Below are positions 26,388 to 34,770 of a DNA stretch of 44,731 nt, piece by piece. The translations under genes were made by a program, and so were the position numbers. Position 1 is the stretch's first letter, and every line of letters starts with the position of its first letter. The notes under the pieces were generated by a model. The model saw nothing but the letters and a program-made list of their open reading frames with translations. It was not told the DNA's origin and did no database searches. The stretch lies in contig SVNW01000017.1 in NCBI GenBank assembly GCA_015066745.1, positions 10,410 to 55,140 of the forward strand, written 5' to 3'. The DNA comes from Ruminococcus sp. (GTDB taxonomy: Bacteria > Bacillota > Clostridia > Oscillospirales > Ruminococcaceae).

Positions 26388-27389
26388 ATGGCAGAAAAAG
26401 ACGCAATAACAAAAAAATATATGGAAGACGCATCACGTTTTGCAGATGCATTTAATTTTATTTTGTATAACGGTGAAGAACGTATAAAACCGGAACAGTT
26501 ACATGAACTTGATACAACAGAAATAGCACTTCCGTTTATGGCAGACAGTACAAGTGGAGCTGTTCAGAAACACAGAGATGTTCTAAAGATGATGACAGCG
26601 ATGTCAGACGGAGAAACAGCGTATCTGATACTGGGGATAGAAAATCAGTCAGAAATAGATTATACAATGCCTGTAAGAGTAATGCTTTATGATGCATTAC
26701 AGTTAAACTCACAAACTGAGGCAATGAAGAAGAAGCATAGAAATGAAAAAGACGTAAAACAAACAAAATCGGAGTGGTTAAGCGGTTGGAATAAAACAGA
26801 TATTCTGATACCTGTTATAACACTTGTAATATATTTTGGTGAGAAAGATTGGGATGCACCAAAATCGTTGCATGAGATGATGAGAATAGAACATAAAGAC
26901 ATTTCAAAAAATGTACAGGATTATCGGATTCGTCTTATTGCGCCAAACGAAATTTCTGATGAAGAATTTGATAAATTTCATACAGGTCTTCGAGAAGTAT
27001 TGAAGTATATAAAATACTGTAAGGATAAAGAAAAATTACTTAAAGTTACTACAGAAGATAAAGCGTTTCATAATGTTGATATTGAAACAGCAATGACTAT
27101 CAATGCGGTAACGAATTCTAAACTTGATATATCACATGGAAAGGGGAGCATGAATATGTGCAAAGCAATACAGGATATCAGAATGGATGGTATAATTGAA
27201 GGTAAAATGATAGGAAGAGAAGAAGGAAGAGAAGAAGGAAGAGAGGAAGGGAGAGAAGAAGGAATAAGAGAAAATAAGTATCAAACAGCTACTACACTCA
27301 TAAAAATGGGGTTATTGTCATATGAAAATATATCTGTGGCAACAGGTCTTACTGTAGAAGAAATAGAAAATCTTGCTTTAAGTTTATAG
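26388..27389 (+). CDS. Rpn/PD-(D/E)XK-family transposase-like nuclease
   Basis: This protein of about 333 residues belongs to the Rpn / PD-(D/E)XK transposase-like group (PF12784-type). It has the N-terminal AFNFILYNGE region, then HRDVLKMM and LILGIENQSEIDYTMPVRVMLYD (the E-x-Q variant of the nuclease motif), then LPVITLVIYFG-like and WDAPKSLHEMM segments. Family members nick or cut DNA and promote RecA-independent recombination. A Gly-Arg-Glu-Glu repeat near 276-291 precedes a C-terminal helical cap (ATTLIKMGLLSYENISVATGL). ATG 26388 is favoured over 26370 because GAAGGA lies 9 bp before it. Solitary gene; no inverted repeats or target duplications were seen around it. Confidence 0.82.
   Translation: MAEKDAITKKYMEDASRFADAFNFILYNGEERIKPEQLHELDTTEIALPFMADSTSGAVQKHRDVLKMMTAMSDGETAYLILGIENQSEIDYTMPVRVMLYDALQLNSQTEAMKKKHRNEKDVKQTKSEWLSGWNKTDILIPVITLVIYFGEKDWDAPKSLHEMMRIEHKDISKNVQDYRIRLIAPNEISDEEFDKFHTGLREVLKYIKYCKDKEKLLKVTTEDKAFHNVDIETAMTINAVTNSKLDISHGKGSMNMCKAIQDIRMDGIIEGKMIGREEGREEGREEGREEGIRENKYQTATTLIKMGLLSYENISVATGLTVEEIENLALSL
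27213..27260 (+). repeat. Four 12-bp in-frame repeats (GREE codons)
   Basis: Tandem units of GGAAGAGAAGAA, the last two with point changes, encode Gly-Arg-Glu-Glu. Repeat number could change by slippage without a frameshift, which would vary the spacing between the nuclease core and the C-terminal helices. Confidence 0.85.
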
Positions 27390-27530
27390 CTTTTGTAATA
27401 CTGCAGTGTACCCTATAGTATAACCCCACTTGACAAAGGTATTAAACAAAGAAACAGACAATCGATATTATAAAAAATCATTAAAAAATTCACACTGAAG
27501 ATTTTTTCTGCATAAAATATAAAAAAACTG

Positions 27531-27560
27531 TTGACAACATGACTATAAACGTGTTATCAT
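27531..27560 (+). promoter_or_regulatory. Promoter of the lysine-riboswitch/asd-dapA-dapB operon
   Basis: TTGACA (27531-27536), an 18-bp spacer and TATCAT (27555-27560). The expected start near 27567 coincides with the first bases of the riboswitch. Confidence 0.8.
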
Positions 27561-27563
27561 TAT

Positions 27564-27740
27564 TAGCAGGTAGAGGTGCGGTTGAGATGAGTAGTGTCTG
27601 CAAGGAAAACCATTCCGTTATGAGCATTCACGAAAGGCGATATCGCCGAAGGATATTCTCCGGTAAAGTTTATCCTGGGTATATGTCAAAAAGGCATATA
27701 ACTGTCATCATTCGGTATGATGGAGGGCTATCGGTATAGT
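27564..27740 (+). ncRNA. Lysine riboswitch (L-box)
   Basis: Core landmarks of the lysine aptamer appear in order: AGGTAGAGGTGCGG, GATGAGTAG, GAAAGGCG..CGCCGAAGGA, ATCCTGGGTAT, ACTGTCATC and GATGGAGGGCTATC. It sits directly upstream of asd-dapA-dapB, the diaminopimelate/lysine branch. CGGTAT at 27732-27737 can pair with ATACCG at 27828-27833, the 3' arm of the downstream terminator. This gives a plausible antiterminator when lysine is low: lysine binding would hold the aptamer stem and let the terminator form, switching the operon off. Class assignment is firm; the switching pairs are my inference. Confidence 0.93.
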
Positions 27741-27809
27741 TTTCTTTGTTTTATGTTAAAAACGGAGTATGTACTATATCAATATTTTCTTGTTATATTG
27801 ACTGATGAG

Positions 27810-27841
27810 CCGGTAACTTATTAACAGATACCGGTTTTTTT
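27810..27841 (+). terminator. Riboswitch expression-platform terminator
   Basis: Stem CCGGTA/TACCGG (27810-27815 with 27829-27834) is followed by seven Ts, 44 bp before the asd start. It is the likely lysine-dependent transcription stop. Confidence 0.85.
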
Positions 27842-27884
27842 ATATCTAATATATCAGTTTTTATTTTAATGGAGGTTTATTTTT

Positions 27885-28964
27885 ATGAAACAGTATAACG
27901 TAGGTATCATTGGTGCTACAGGTATGGTAGGACAGAGGTTTGCAACACTTCTTGAAGATCATCCTTGGTTTAATGTAAAGGCTCTCGCAGCTTCACCTCG
28001 TTCAAAAGGAAAAACATATGAAGAAGCAGCAGGCAGCAGATGGGCAATGAAAACTCCTATGCCTGAAAAAATGAAAGACATGGTTCTTTTTGATGCAACA
28101 GCTGATATAGAAGAAATCGCTTCTATGGTTGATTTTGTTTTCTGTGCTGTTGACATGAACAAAGATGAAATAAAAGCTCTTGAAGAAGCATACGCAAAGG
28201 CAGAATGCCCTGTAGTATCAAACAACTCAGCTCACAGATTTACAGATGACGTTCCGATGGTAGTACCTGAAATCAACCCTGAACATCTTGAAATAATCAA
28301 GTCACAGAGAGAAAGACTTGGTACAAAGAAGGGCTTTATCGCTGTTAAATCAAACTGCTCTATCCAGAGTTATGTTCCGGCACTTCACCCTCTTAAAAAG
28401 TTTGGTATCAAGAACGTTCTCGCTTGTACTTACCAGGCAATTTCAGGTGCAGGAAAAACATTTGAAACATGGCCTGAAATGGTAGATAACCTTATCCCTT
28501 ACATCGGTGGAGAAGAAGAAAAGTCTGAACAGGAACCACTTAAGGTATGGGGTACTATCGAAAACGGTAAGATCGTAAAGGCTCAGTCACCTTCAATCAC
28601 AACACAGTGCCTCAGAGTTCCGGTTTCAGATGGTCATACAGCTGCTGTTTTCGTATCATTTGAAAACAAGCCATCAAAGGAAGAAATCCTCAACTGCTGG
28701 AAGGAATTTGCAGGCGAACCACAGAAGCTTGAACTTCCACACGCTCCAAAGCAGTTTATAAACTATTTTGAAGAAGACAATCGTCCACAGGCTAAGCTTG
28801 ACAGAGACCTTGAAGGCGGTATGGCTGTAACAGCTGGTCGTCTCAGAGAAGATACACAGTATGACTACAAGTTTGTATGCCTTTCACACAACACATTAAG
28901 AGGTGCTGCAGGCGGTGCTGTACTTCTTGCTGAACTTCTCGCTGCTAAGGGATACTTTGACTGA
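27885..28964 (+). CDS. asd: Aspartate-semialdehyde dehydrogenase (archaeal/fungal-type)
   Basis: This 359-residue enzyme reduces aspartyl phosphate to aspartate semialdehyde with NADPH. It shows the Rossmann start GIIGATGMVGQRF, the catalytic cysteine in VKSNCSIQSY (Cys158), and the GGMAVTAGRLRED and LRGAAGGAVLLAE ends. Length and sequence fit the archaeal/fungal subfamily rather than the E. coli type. GGAGG precedes the start. It is the first gene after the lysine riboswitch, 35 bp before dapA. Codon use looks strongly biased, as expected for a well-expressed gene. Confidence 0.95.
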   Translation: MKQYNVGIIGATGMVGQRFATLLEDHPWFNVKALAASPRSKGKTYEEAAGSRWAMKTPMPEKMKDMVLFDATADIEEIASMVDFVFCAVDMNKDEIKALEEAYAKAECPVVSNNSAHRFTDDVPMVVPEINPEHLEIIKSQRERLGTKKGFIAVKSNCSIQSYVPALHPLKKFGIKNVLACTYQAISGAGKTFETWPEMVDNLIPYIGGEEEKSEQEPLKVWGTIENGKIVKAQSPSITTQCLRVPVSDGHTAAVFVSFENKPSKEEILNCWKEFAGEPQKLELPHAPKQFINYFEEDNRPQAKLDRDLEGGMAVTAGRLREDTQYDYKFVCLSHNTLRGAAGGAVLLAELLAAKGYFD

Positions 28965-28999
28965 TAACTCAAATTAAATTCAGTAAAGGAGGAAAGTTT

Positions 29000-29890
29000 A
29001 TGAAGAATACCATATTTACAGGTGCAGGCGTAGCTATCATTACACCTATGAATGAAGATGGATCTATAAATTTTGAACAGTTCGGAAAAAATATAGATTT
29101 TCAGATTGAAAACGGTACAGACGCAATAATCGTATGCGGAACAACAGGTGAATCTTCAACAATGACAGATGAAGAACATATCGAATGTATAAGATTTACT
29201 GTTGAAAAGACAGCCAAGAGAGTTCCTGTTATCGCAGGTACAGGAAGTAATGACACAAAGTACGCAATAGAGCTTTCACAAAAGGCAGAGGAAGTTGGTG
29301 CTGACGGACTTCTCCTGGTTACACCTTATTATAATAAAACAACTCAGAGAGGCCTTGTTGCTCATTTCAATGCAATAGCAGACAGCGTAAATATTCCGAT
29401 TATTCTTTACAATATCCCCGGAAGAACAGGTGTTAATATAGCAATTGATACTTACAAGGAACTTGCAAAGCATAAAAATATAGTTGCTGTAAAAGAAGCA
29501 AGCGGAAATATGAGCTATGTTGCACAGCTTATCGCTGAATGTGGTGATATGCTTGATGTTTACAGCGGAAATGATGATCAGATAGTTCCTCTTATGGCTC
29601 TTGGCGGTATTGGTGTTATATCTGTTCTTTCAAATATAATGCCTGCTCAGACACATCAGATGACAGCATACTGTCTTGAAAACAATGTTGCAGCAGCTGC
29701 AAAGATGCAGATCGAATATCTTGAACTTATAAACAATCTTTTCATAGAAGTGAATCCGATACCGGTAAAGAAGGCTATGAACCTTATGGGAATTCCGAGC
29801 GGTGAATGCAGAATGCCTCTGTATCCTATGAGTGAGGACAATGCAAAGAAGCTTGCTGATTCTATGAGAGCACATAACCTTATAAAATAA
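29000..29890 (+). CDS. dapA: 4-hydroxy-tetrahydrodipicolinate synthase
   Basis: This 296-residue aldolase condenses pyruvate with aspartate semialdehyde. The Schiff-base lysine is in IVAVKEASGN (Lys165). The substrate motif GTTGESSTM and the YYNKTTQRGL loop (catalytic Tyr) are intact, and LYNIPGRTGVN is typical. GGAGG lies before the ATG. It is the middle gene of asd-dapA-dapB, 20 bp before dapB, under the lysine riboswitch. Confidence 0.97.
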   Translation: MKNTIFTGAGVAIITPMNEDGSINFEQFGKNIDFQIENGTDAIIVCGTTGESSTMTDEEHIECIRFTVEKTAKRVPVIAGTGSNDTKYAIELSQKAEEVGADGLLLVTPYYNKTTQRGLVAHFNAIADSVNIPIILYNIPGRTGVNIAIDTYKELAKHKNIVAVKEASGNMSYVAQLIAECGDMLDVYSGNDDQIVPLMALGGIGVISVLSNIMPAQTHQMTAYCLENNVAAAAKMQIEYLELINNLFIEVNPIPVKKAMNLMGIPSGECRMPLYPMSEDNAKKLADSMRAHNLIK

Positions 29891-29910
29891 AACCGAAGGG
29901 ATTAAAAAAT

Positions 29911-30669
29911 ATGACAAACATTGTTATTTGCGGTGCAAACGGCAAAATGGGCAAGATGATCTATTCTTGTGTAAGCGAGAGAGAAGACTGTAAGGTTATC
30001 GGTGGTATTGACGTTTTTACAGAATCATATGCTGATTTTCCTATAGTTTCTTTACCGTCAGAGCTTCCCGAAAAGCCTGATGTAATCATAGATTATTCAA
30101 ATCCTGCTTCACTTGATAACCTGCTTTCATACTGTCTTACAAATGGTGTACCGGTTGTGCTTGCAACTACAGGGTATAACGAAGAACAGATGGCAAAAAT
30201 AACAGCTGCATCTTCACAGATACCTGTATTTTTCTCATGGAATATGTCAATGGGGATAAATCTTCTCGTTGAACTTTCAAAGAAAGCAGCAGCATTTTTA
30301 GGCGAGCAGTTTGACATCGAAATCATCGAAAAACATCATAATCAGAAAATTGATGCGCCAAGCGGTACAGCACTTATGATCGCGAACGGTATCAATGAAA
30401 CATTTGATAACACAAAGCAGTATGTCTATGACAGACATTCACAGCGCAAGAAACGTGAAAAGAAAGAAATAGGCATTCATGCAGTAAGAGGCGGTACAAT
30501 AGTAGGCGAACACGAAGTTATATTTGCCGGAAAAGATGAAGTTATTACTTTATCACACAGTGCAGCATCAAGATCAGTATTTGCTGTTGGTTCGATAAAT
30601 GCAGCCGTATTTATCAAAAATCGTACAGCAGGTATTTATGATATGTCAGATGTTTTAAAAGAACTTTAA
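29911..30669 (+). CDS. dapB: 4-hydroxy-tetrahydrodipicolinate reductase
   Basis: This 252-residue NAD(P)H enzyme follows DapA in diaminopimelate synthesis. It has the nucleotide-binding start VICGANGKMGKMIY, the catalytic EIIEKHHNQKIDAPSGTA with the His-His and Lys, and the HAVRGGTIVGEHEVIFAG segment. Length is typical of clostridial DapB. It is the last gene of the operon, with a strong terminator directly after it. Confidence 0.97.
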   Translation: MTNIVICGANGKMGKMIYSCVSEREDCKVIGGIDVFTESYADFPIVSLPSELPEKPDVIIDYSNPASLDNLLSYCLTNGVPVVLATTGYNEEQMAKITAASSQIPVFFSWNMSMGINLLVELSKKAAAFLGEQFDIEIIEKHHNQKIDAPSGTALMIANGINETFDNTKQYVYDRHSQRKKREKKEIGIHAVRGGTIVGEHEVIFAGKDEVITLSHSAASRSVFAVGSINAAVFIKNRTAGIYDMSDVLKEL

Positions 30670-30679
30670 TAAATTAATA

Positions 30680-30720
30680 AACAGCAGAAAAAACGTGATA
30701 AACTGTTTTTTTCTGCTGTT
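30680..30720 (+). terminator. Terminator of asd-dapA-dapB
   Basis: A 14-bp stem (AACAGCAGAAAAAA at 30680-30693 with 30707-30720) is followed by a T-rich tail. The AACAGCAGAAA arm resembles the terminator at 2264-2310. Confidence 0.92.
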
Positions 30721-30753
30721 TTATTTTTATTAAAAAATTTTTTAAAAAAAACT

Positions 30754-30779
30754 TGTAACCTTTTTATTTTTATCCTGTC
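30754..30779 (+). promoter_or_regulatory. Candidate ECF-sigma promoter of the large LRR-dockerin gene
   Basis: TGTAAC followed by a T-rich stretch, with TGTC 16 bp later, resembles the TGAAAC-N16-CGTC form used by B. subtilis sigma-V/M/W-type factors. An ECF sigma gene lies downstream. No convincing housekeeping promoter was found in this gap. Weak evidence. Confidence 0.3.
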
Positions 30780-30872
30780 TTTTATTATGAAACGATATTT
30801 AAGGAAAAAATATTGTTTTCGAGTAAGAAAAAATATTTTTTAAAAAAGGAAATTTTATTGGAGGAAAAAAAT

Positions 30873-33800
30873 ATGAAGACAGGTAAAAGGAAATCTATTT
30901 TAGTAGCAATGGCACTTATGGCAAATATATCTGCTTTTACGCAAATAGAAACACCGGCCGTATCGGCAGTATTCTCAGCAACAGGTTCGTGTGGAGAAAT
31001 GATCAACTGGTCACTTGGAAGTGACGGTATCCTTACTATAGAGGGCGAGGGAATGATGTATGACTGGGGTAATAATTACTACAATCCCTCTTCAAAAGCT
31101 CCATGGGATATGTATATGCATCTTATCACAAAAGTTGTTATTGAAGACGGTGTAGAAACAATAGGAAACAATGCTTTCAGAGGAGCAGTATCTCTTACAG
31201 AGGTTGAAATTCCTAAAACGGTTTATGGTATAGGAGTAGGTGCATTTTATGATTGTAAAAGTCTTGAAAAAATTGATCTGCCTGATAATCTTGACTATAT
31301 AGACGAAGGTGCATTTATATATTGTAAATCACTTAAAACTATATCTATTCCTGAAAGTATGATGGCAATTAATAAGAGAACTTTTGACAGTTGTTATGCA
31401 CTGGAATCAGTTGACCTTCCCAGTAATTTGATTATGATAGACGAACTTGCTTTTAATCAGTGTCGGTCACTTGCTAAGATAGATATACCGAAGTCAGTAT
31501 CGGTAATAAATCGAATGGCATTTGGTTCTTGTGAATCTCTTGAAAATATTACACTCCCTGATGGAGTAACAGTTTTATCGACTGATGTTTTTTCTAATTG
31601 TGTTTCTCTTAAAGAACTGATTTTGCCTGAAAGTATAGAAACGATAGAATCAAGTGCTATCTGGGGTTGTGATAATATAAAAAGTATATCTGTTCCTGCA
31701 AAGACAACGTTTATTGATAAAAATGCATTTATAAACAAGTGTCTGGAATCTGTAATAGTAGATGAGGAAAATAAGTATTATAAAAGTGTTGATGGTGTGT
31801 TGTTTGATAAGGATATGACAAAACTTATAACTTATCCTGTATCTAAAAAAGCTGAAGAATATACAGTGCCCGATAGTGTAAAAACTATCTGTAATTTAGA
31901 AAATAAATATATGAAAACACTTGTTTTGCCTGAAGGTGTTGAGGTAATAGGTTATGGAGCTTTGGACTCATCTCCAAATCTCAGAGAACTTAATATTCCT
32001 GCAAGTGTTATAGATATCGGAAATGTGTGTGGTAATTATTTTGAAAAGATAGAGGTATCTCCTGATAATAAATACTACGCAAGTGTTGACGGAGTATTAT
32101 TCAATAAAGAAAAGACCATACTTATAAGTTATCCGTCTCTTAAAAAGGATACTCATTATATAATTCCTGATGGTGTGAAAAAAGTTGATTCCGGTGCTTT
32201 TGATCCAAGTGAATACAGTAAAAAAAATCAGTATTTAAAACAGCTTGAGATACCGGAAAGTGTGACGGAATTTTATGAACTTCGTCGATTGGATTATTTA
32301 TTTGAATCATTGGAAAATGTTTACTATGCCGGAAACAAAGAAGAATGGGATAAACTTATTGGTGGCAACTATATAGGTGGTAGTACAAACATACACTTTG
32401 GCAAAGATGATTTTGACACGGCTACCTCTGAAAGATATTATGATGAAACAAGAGGTTTGCGTGGAGATATAAATAATGACGGTGCAGTTACAGTAGCAGA
32501 TATTTTAAAACTCTATAATTATCTGGTAGGTAAATCAGACGGATCAGAATATTCAAAGTACAGATTTGATGTAAAGACAGACGGAAAAATAGATATCTCC
32601 GATGCCATCAGATTAAAACTGGCTCTTGTAGACGAAATACAGTTGTGGGACAACACAAATATTCCGATAATGGACGGTTCTTCTTCTGCAATACCACTTG
32701 AGGCAGGATTGAAATCCAGCATGCTCGGAATAGAATATTCCAAAGCAAAGGAACTTGTAAAACATCACAAAACACACGAATCATTTAAAATGCTTTTGAA
32801 CGGAGAAAACGATCTTATCTTTACAGTGCCGATTTCTGAAGAACAAAAGAAAATGGCAGAAGAAGCTGGCAGAGAACTTGTATTTACTCCTGTAGCAAAA
32901 GAGGGATTTGTATTTATAGTAAATAAGGATAATCCTGTTGATTCTCTTACACAACAGCAGATAAGGGATATCTACTCAGGAAAAATAACAAACTGGTCTG
33001 AAGTAGGAGGAAATGATGAAGAAATCATTGCGTATCAGAGAAACAGTGATTCGGGTAGTCAGAACTATATGACAGAGTTCATGAAAGGTTATGACCTGAT
33101 GGAAGCTCCGAAATCACACTATCTTTCAAGTATGGCAATGATTATTGACGGTGTGGCATTTTATGATAATTCCTCAAGAGCAATAGGTTATTCAGTTTAT
33201 TCATATGCAGCGCAGATGTATGAAAATATGGAAGATGTAAAGTTTATAGCAATTGATGGAGTAGAACCTTCAAGAGAAACTATGGCAGACAATAGTTATC
33301 CACTCCTTAGCAATACATATATACTCTATACAGATCTTGCATCAGAAGATACAAAACAATTTGCCAAGTGGGCAGTTTCAGAAGAAGGACAGCAATGCGT
33401 ACTTGAGAGTGGATATGTTCCGTTAGGGGATACCGAAATACCCGATGAACTTAAAGCATATACATCACTTGGTACAGGAAAAGAAAAAGCATCTGATTAT
33501 GTTCCGTCAAAAAAATATTCAAGATACTATTTAAGGGATTGTACAAATATTGATTTCCTGAAAAACAAAGAATTTGAAAGCGTTATAAATAATGAGATAA
33601 GTCAAGCTGTAGCAGATGCAAAAGAAAAATACGGTATTGAAAAGATAGGTACAAGAGGCGAGATAATAAATGGTTATATGTCAGTGATCATTTATGATGC
33701 TACCAGTGATTATTCAAGTGAGGTTTACAACAAACTGAATGTTTTGAACTACAATCTCATTGACGGCGTGAAAATAGAGAAGTTTTCTGATCTTTTCTAT

Positions 33801-34553
33801 AAAGATATAGATTTTGTTTCAATAGTAAATGAAAATATATCCCAAAACATAACAAACGGTGATATGAAATCAAATTGGCCGTCCTGTATTCCATATGATG
33901 TTGAAATGGACTTCCATTGTCTTACAGGAGAAGTTGATAAGTTTACTATGTCTGAAATAATCTTCGATGAAAGTAGCAGATATTTTAACAAGTCAACAGC
34001 TATAGGGTATACATCATACTATACTCCTGACTATATGGTAACCGGTGAATATTTTGACATAAGTGAAGTAATTGATATAGATCCTGATGATATCGGTTAT
34101 TGTGATTATGAGGAATGGAACGCTATAAATATAGAAAAAGACGGAATAATCACACAGCAGGTTGAAGGTTCAAGATTCCATACAGCGGAAGAAGTAGAAA
34201 TGCGTCAGAAGGCTTATGACACTCTTTACGAAGATGCAATGAAAAGACAGCGTGATCCTGAAAACCCTAGCAACATTATTATAACTCCAAGTTCATCACG
34301 ATTTGATGTGTTGTATGTAAACTACGGTAAAATAGACGGATATTGCGGACCGGATATGTATGATCCGCAGACAGGTGAAAAGATTTATATTTCAGATATT
34401 CTCGGAGAAGATTTTAAAATATATGATGATGGTTATAATTATCTTCTTGATATAAATTTTGGTACAAATACTGTAGTTATATATACTGAAAACGATTCGT
34501 TTGAAAGAAGTTTTGATCCGAATGATGTAAACAGCAAATATATAAAATCTTAA
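30873..34553 (+). CDS. Giant secreted LRR / dockerin / PstS-like / DUF3298-like protein
   Basis: I count about 1226 residues from ATG 30873, chosen because GGAGG precedes it and a signal peptide (KRKSILVAMALMANISAF...VSA) follows at once; the in-frame ATG at 30813 has neither. Domains in order: BspA-type leucine-rich repeats (about 70-420, units like LPEGVEVIGYGAL); an internal dockerin (about 529-589, DINNDGAVTVADI and DVKTDGKIDISDA); a phosphate-binding-protein-like domain (about 597-853, PIMDGSSSAIPL, KEGFVFIVNKDNPV, LTQQQIRDIYSGKITNWSEVGG); and a C-terminal domain (about 878-1226) with LNYNLIDGVKIEKFSDLFY, a DUF3298-like signature. The last domain is shared with the next gene. It is probably attached to a surface scaffold through the dockerin. 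The combination is unusual and its role is unknown. Confidence 0.85.
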   Translation: MKTGKRKSILVAMALMANISAFTQIETPAVSAVFSATGSCGEMINWSLGSDGILTIEGEGMMYDWGNNYYNPSSKAPWDMYMHLITKVVIEDGVETIGNNAFRGAVSLTEVEIPKTVYGIGVGAFYDCKSLEKIDLPDNLDYIDEGAFIYCKSLKTISIPESMMAINKRTFDSCYALESVDLPSNLIMIDELAFNQCRSLAKIDIPKSVSVINRMAFGSCESLENITLPDGVTVLSTDVFSNCVSLKELILPESIETIESSAIWGCDNIKSISVPAKTTFIDKNAFINKCLESVIVDEENKYYKSVDGVLFDKDMTKLITYPVSKKAEEYTVPDSVKTICNLENKYMKTLVLPEGVEVIGYGALDSSPNLRELNIPASVIDIGNVCGNYFEKIEVSPDNKYYASVDGVLFNKEKTILISYPSLKKDTHYIIPDGVKKVDSGAFDPSEYSKKNQYLKQLEIPESVTEFYELRRLDYLFESLENVYYAGNKEEWDKLIGGNYIGGSTNIHFGKDDFDTATSERYYDETRGLRGDINNDGAVTVADILKLYNYLVGKSDGSEYSKYRFDVKTDGKIDISDAIRLKLALVDEIQLWDNTNIPIMDGSSSAIPLEAGLKSSMLGIEYSKAKELVKHHKTHESFKMLLNGENDLIFTVPISEEQKKMAEEAGRELVFTPVAKEGFVFIVNKDNPVDSLTQQQIRDIYSGKITNWSEVGGNDEEIIAYQRNSDSGSQNYMTEFMKGYDLMEAPKSHYLSSMAMIIDGVAFYDNSSRAIGYSVYSYAAQMYENMEDVKFIAIDGVEPSRETMADNSYPLLSNTYILYTDLASEDTKQFAKWAVSEEGQQCVLESGYVPLGDTEIPDELKAYTSLGTGKEKASDYVPSKKYSRYYLRDCTNIDFLKNKEFESVINNEISQAVADAKEKYGIEKIGTRGEIINGYMSVIIYDATSDYSSEVYNKLNVLNYNLIDGVKIEKFSDLFYKDIDFVSIVNENISQNITNGDMKSNWPSCIPYDVEMDFHCLTGEVDKFTMSEIIFDESSRYFNKSTAIGYTSYYTPDYMVTGEYFDISEVIDIDPDDIGYCDYEEWNAINIEKDGIITQQVEGSRFHTAEEVEMRQKAYDTLYEDAMKRQRDPENPSNIIITPSSSRFDVLYVNYGKIDGYCGPDMYDPQTGEKIYISDILGEDFKIYDDGYNYLLDINFGTNTVVIYTENDSFERSFDPNDVNSKYIKS

Positions 34554-34583
34554 GATAACAGACAGAAACTTTTATATCCTTAG

Positions 34584-34633
34584 ATCAATATTGGAAATGA
34601 CTTGCTTTCAAATCAGTCATTTCTGATATTGAT
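34584..34633 (+). terminator. Hairpin after the giant LRR-dockerin gene
   Basis: Arms ATCAATAT..GAAATGAC and GTCATTTC..ATATTGAT form a long stem, but no T-run follows. The right arm overlaps the -35 of the next promoter. It may stop or process the upstream transcript. Confidence 0.5.
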
Positions 34634-34657
34634 ATTATAAAAAATATGTGATATAAT
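34629..34657 (+). promoter_or_regulatory. Promoter of the anti-sigma/sigma operon
   Basis: TTGATA (34629-34634), a 17-bp spacer and TATAAT (34652-34657). Its housekeeping type suggests constant basal expression of the regulator pair. Confidence 0.72.
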
Positions 34658-34770
34658 GGATACGGTTGTGTAAACTATCCGAATAAAAGGGAAAATACAG
34701 TATCTGTTATATAATAATTATTAATTAAAAAACTTAAAGTACAGTTCTGGAGTCAGCAGTAAATGAAAAG

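Noticed and set aside
27213..27260. Short repeats as a possible CRISPR array
   Set aside because: The units are contiguous, 12 bp long and in frame, with no spacers.
27539..27739. A 66-codon plus-strand frame upstream of asd
   Set aside because: It lies inside the lysine riboswitch; the conserved RNA landmarks explain the sequence and there is no ribosome-binding site.
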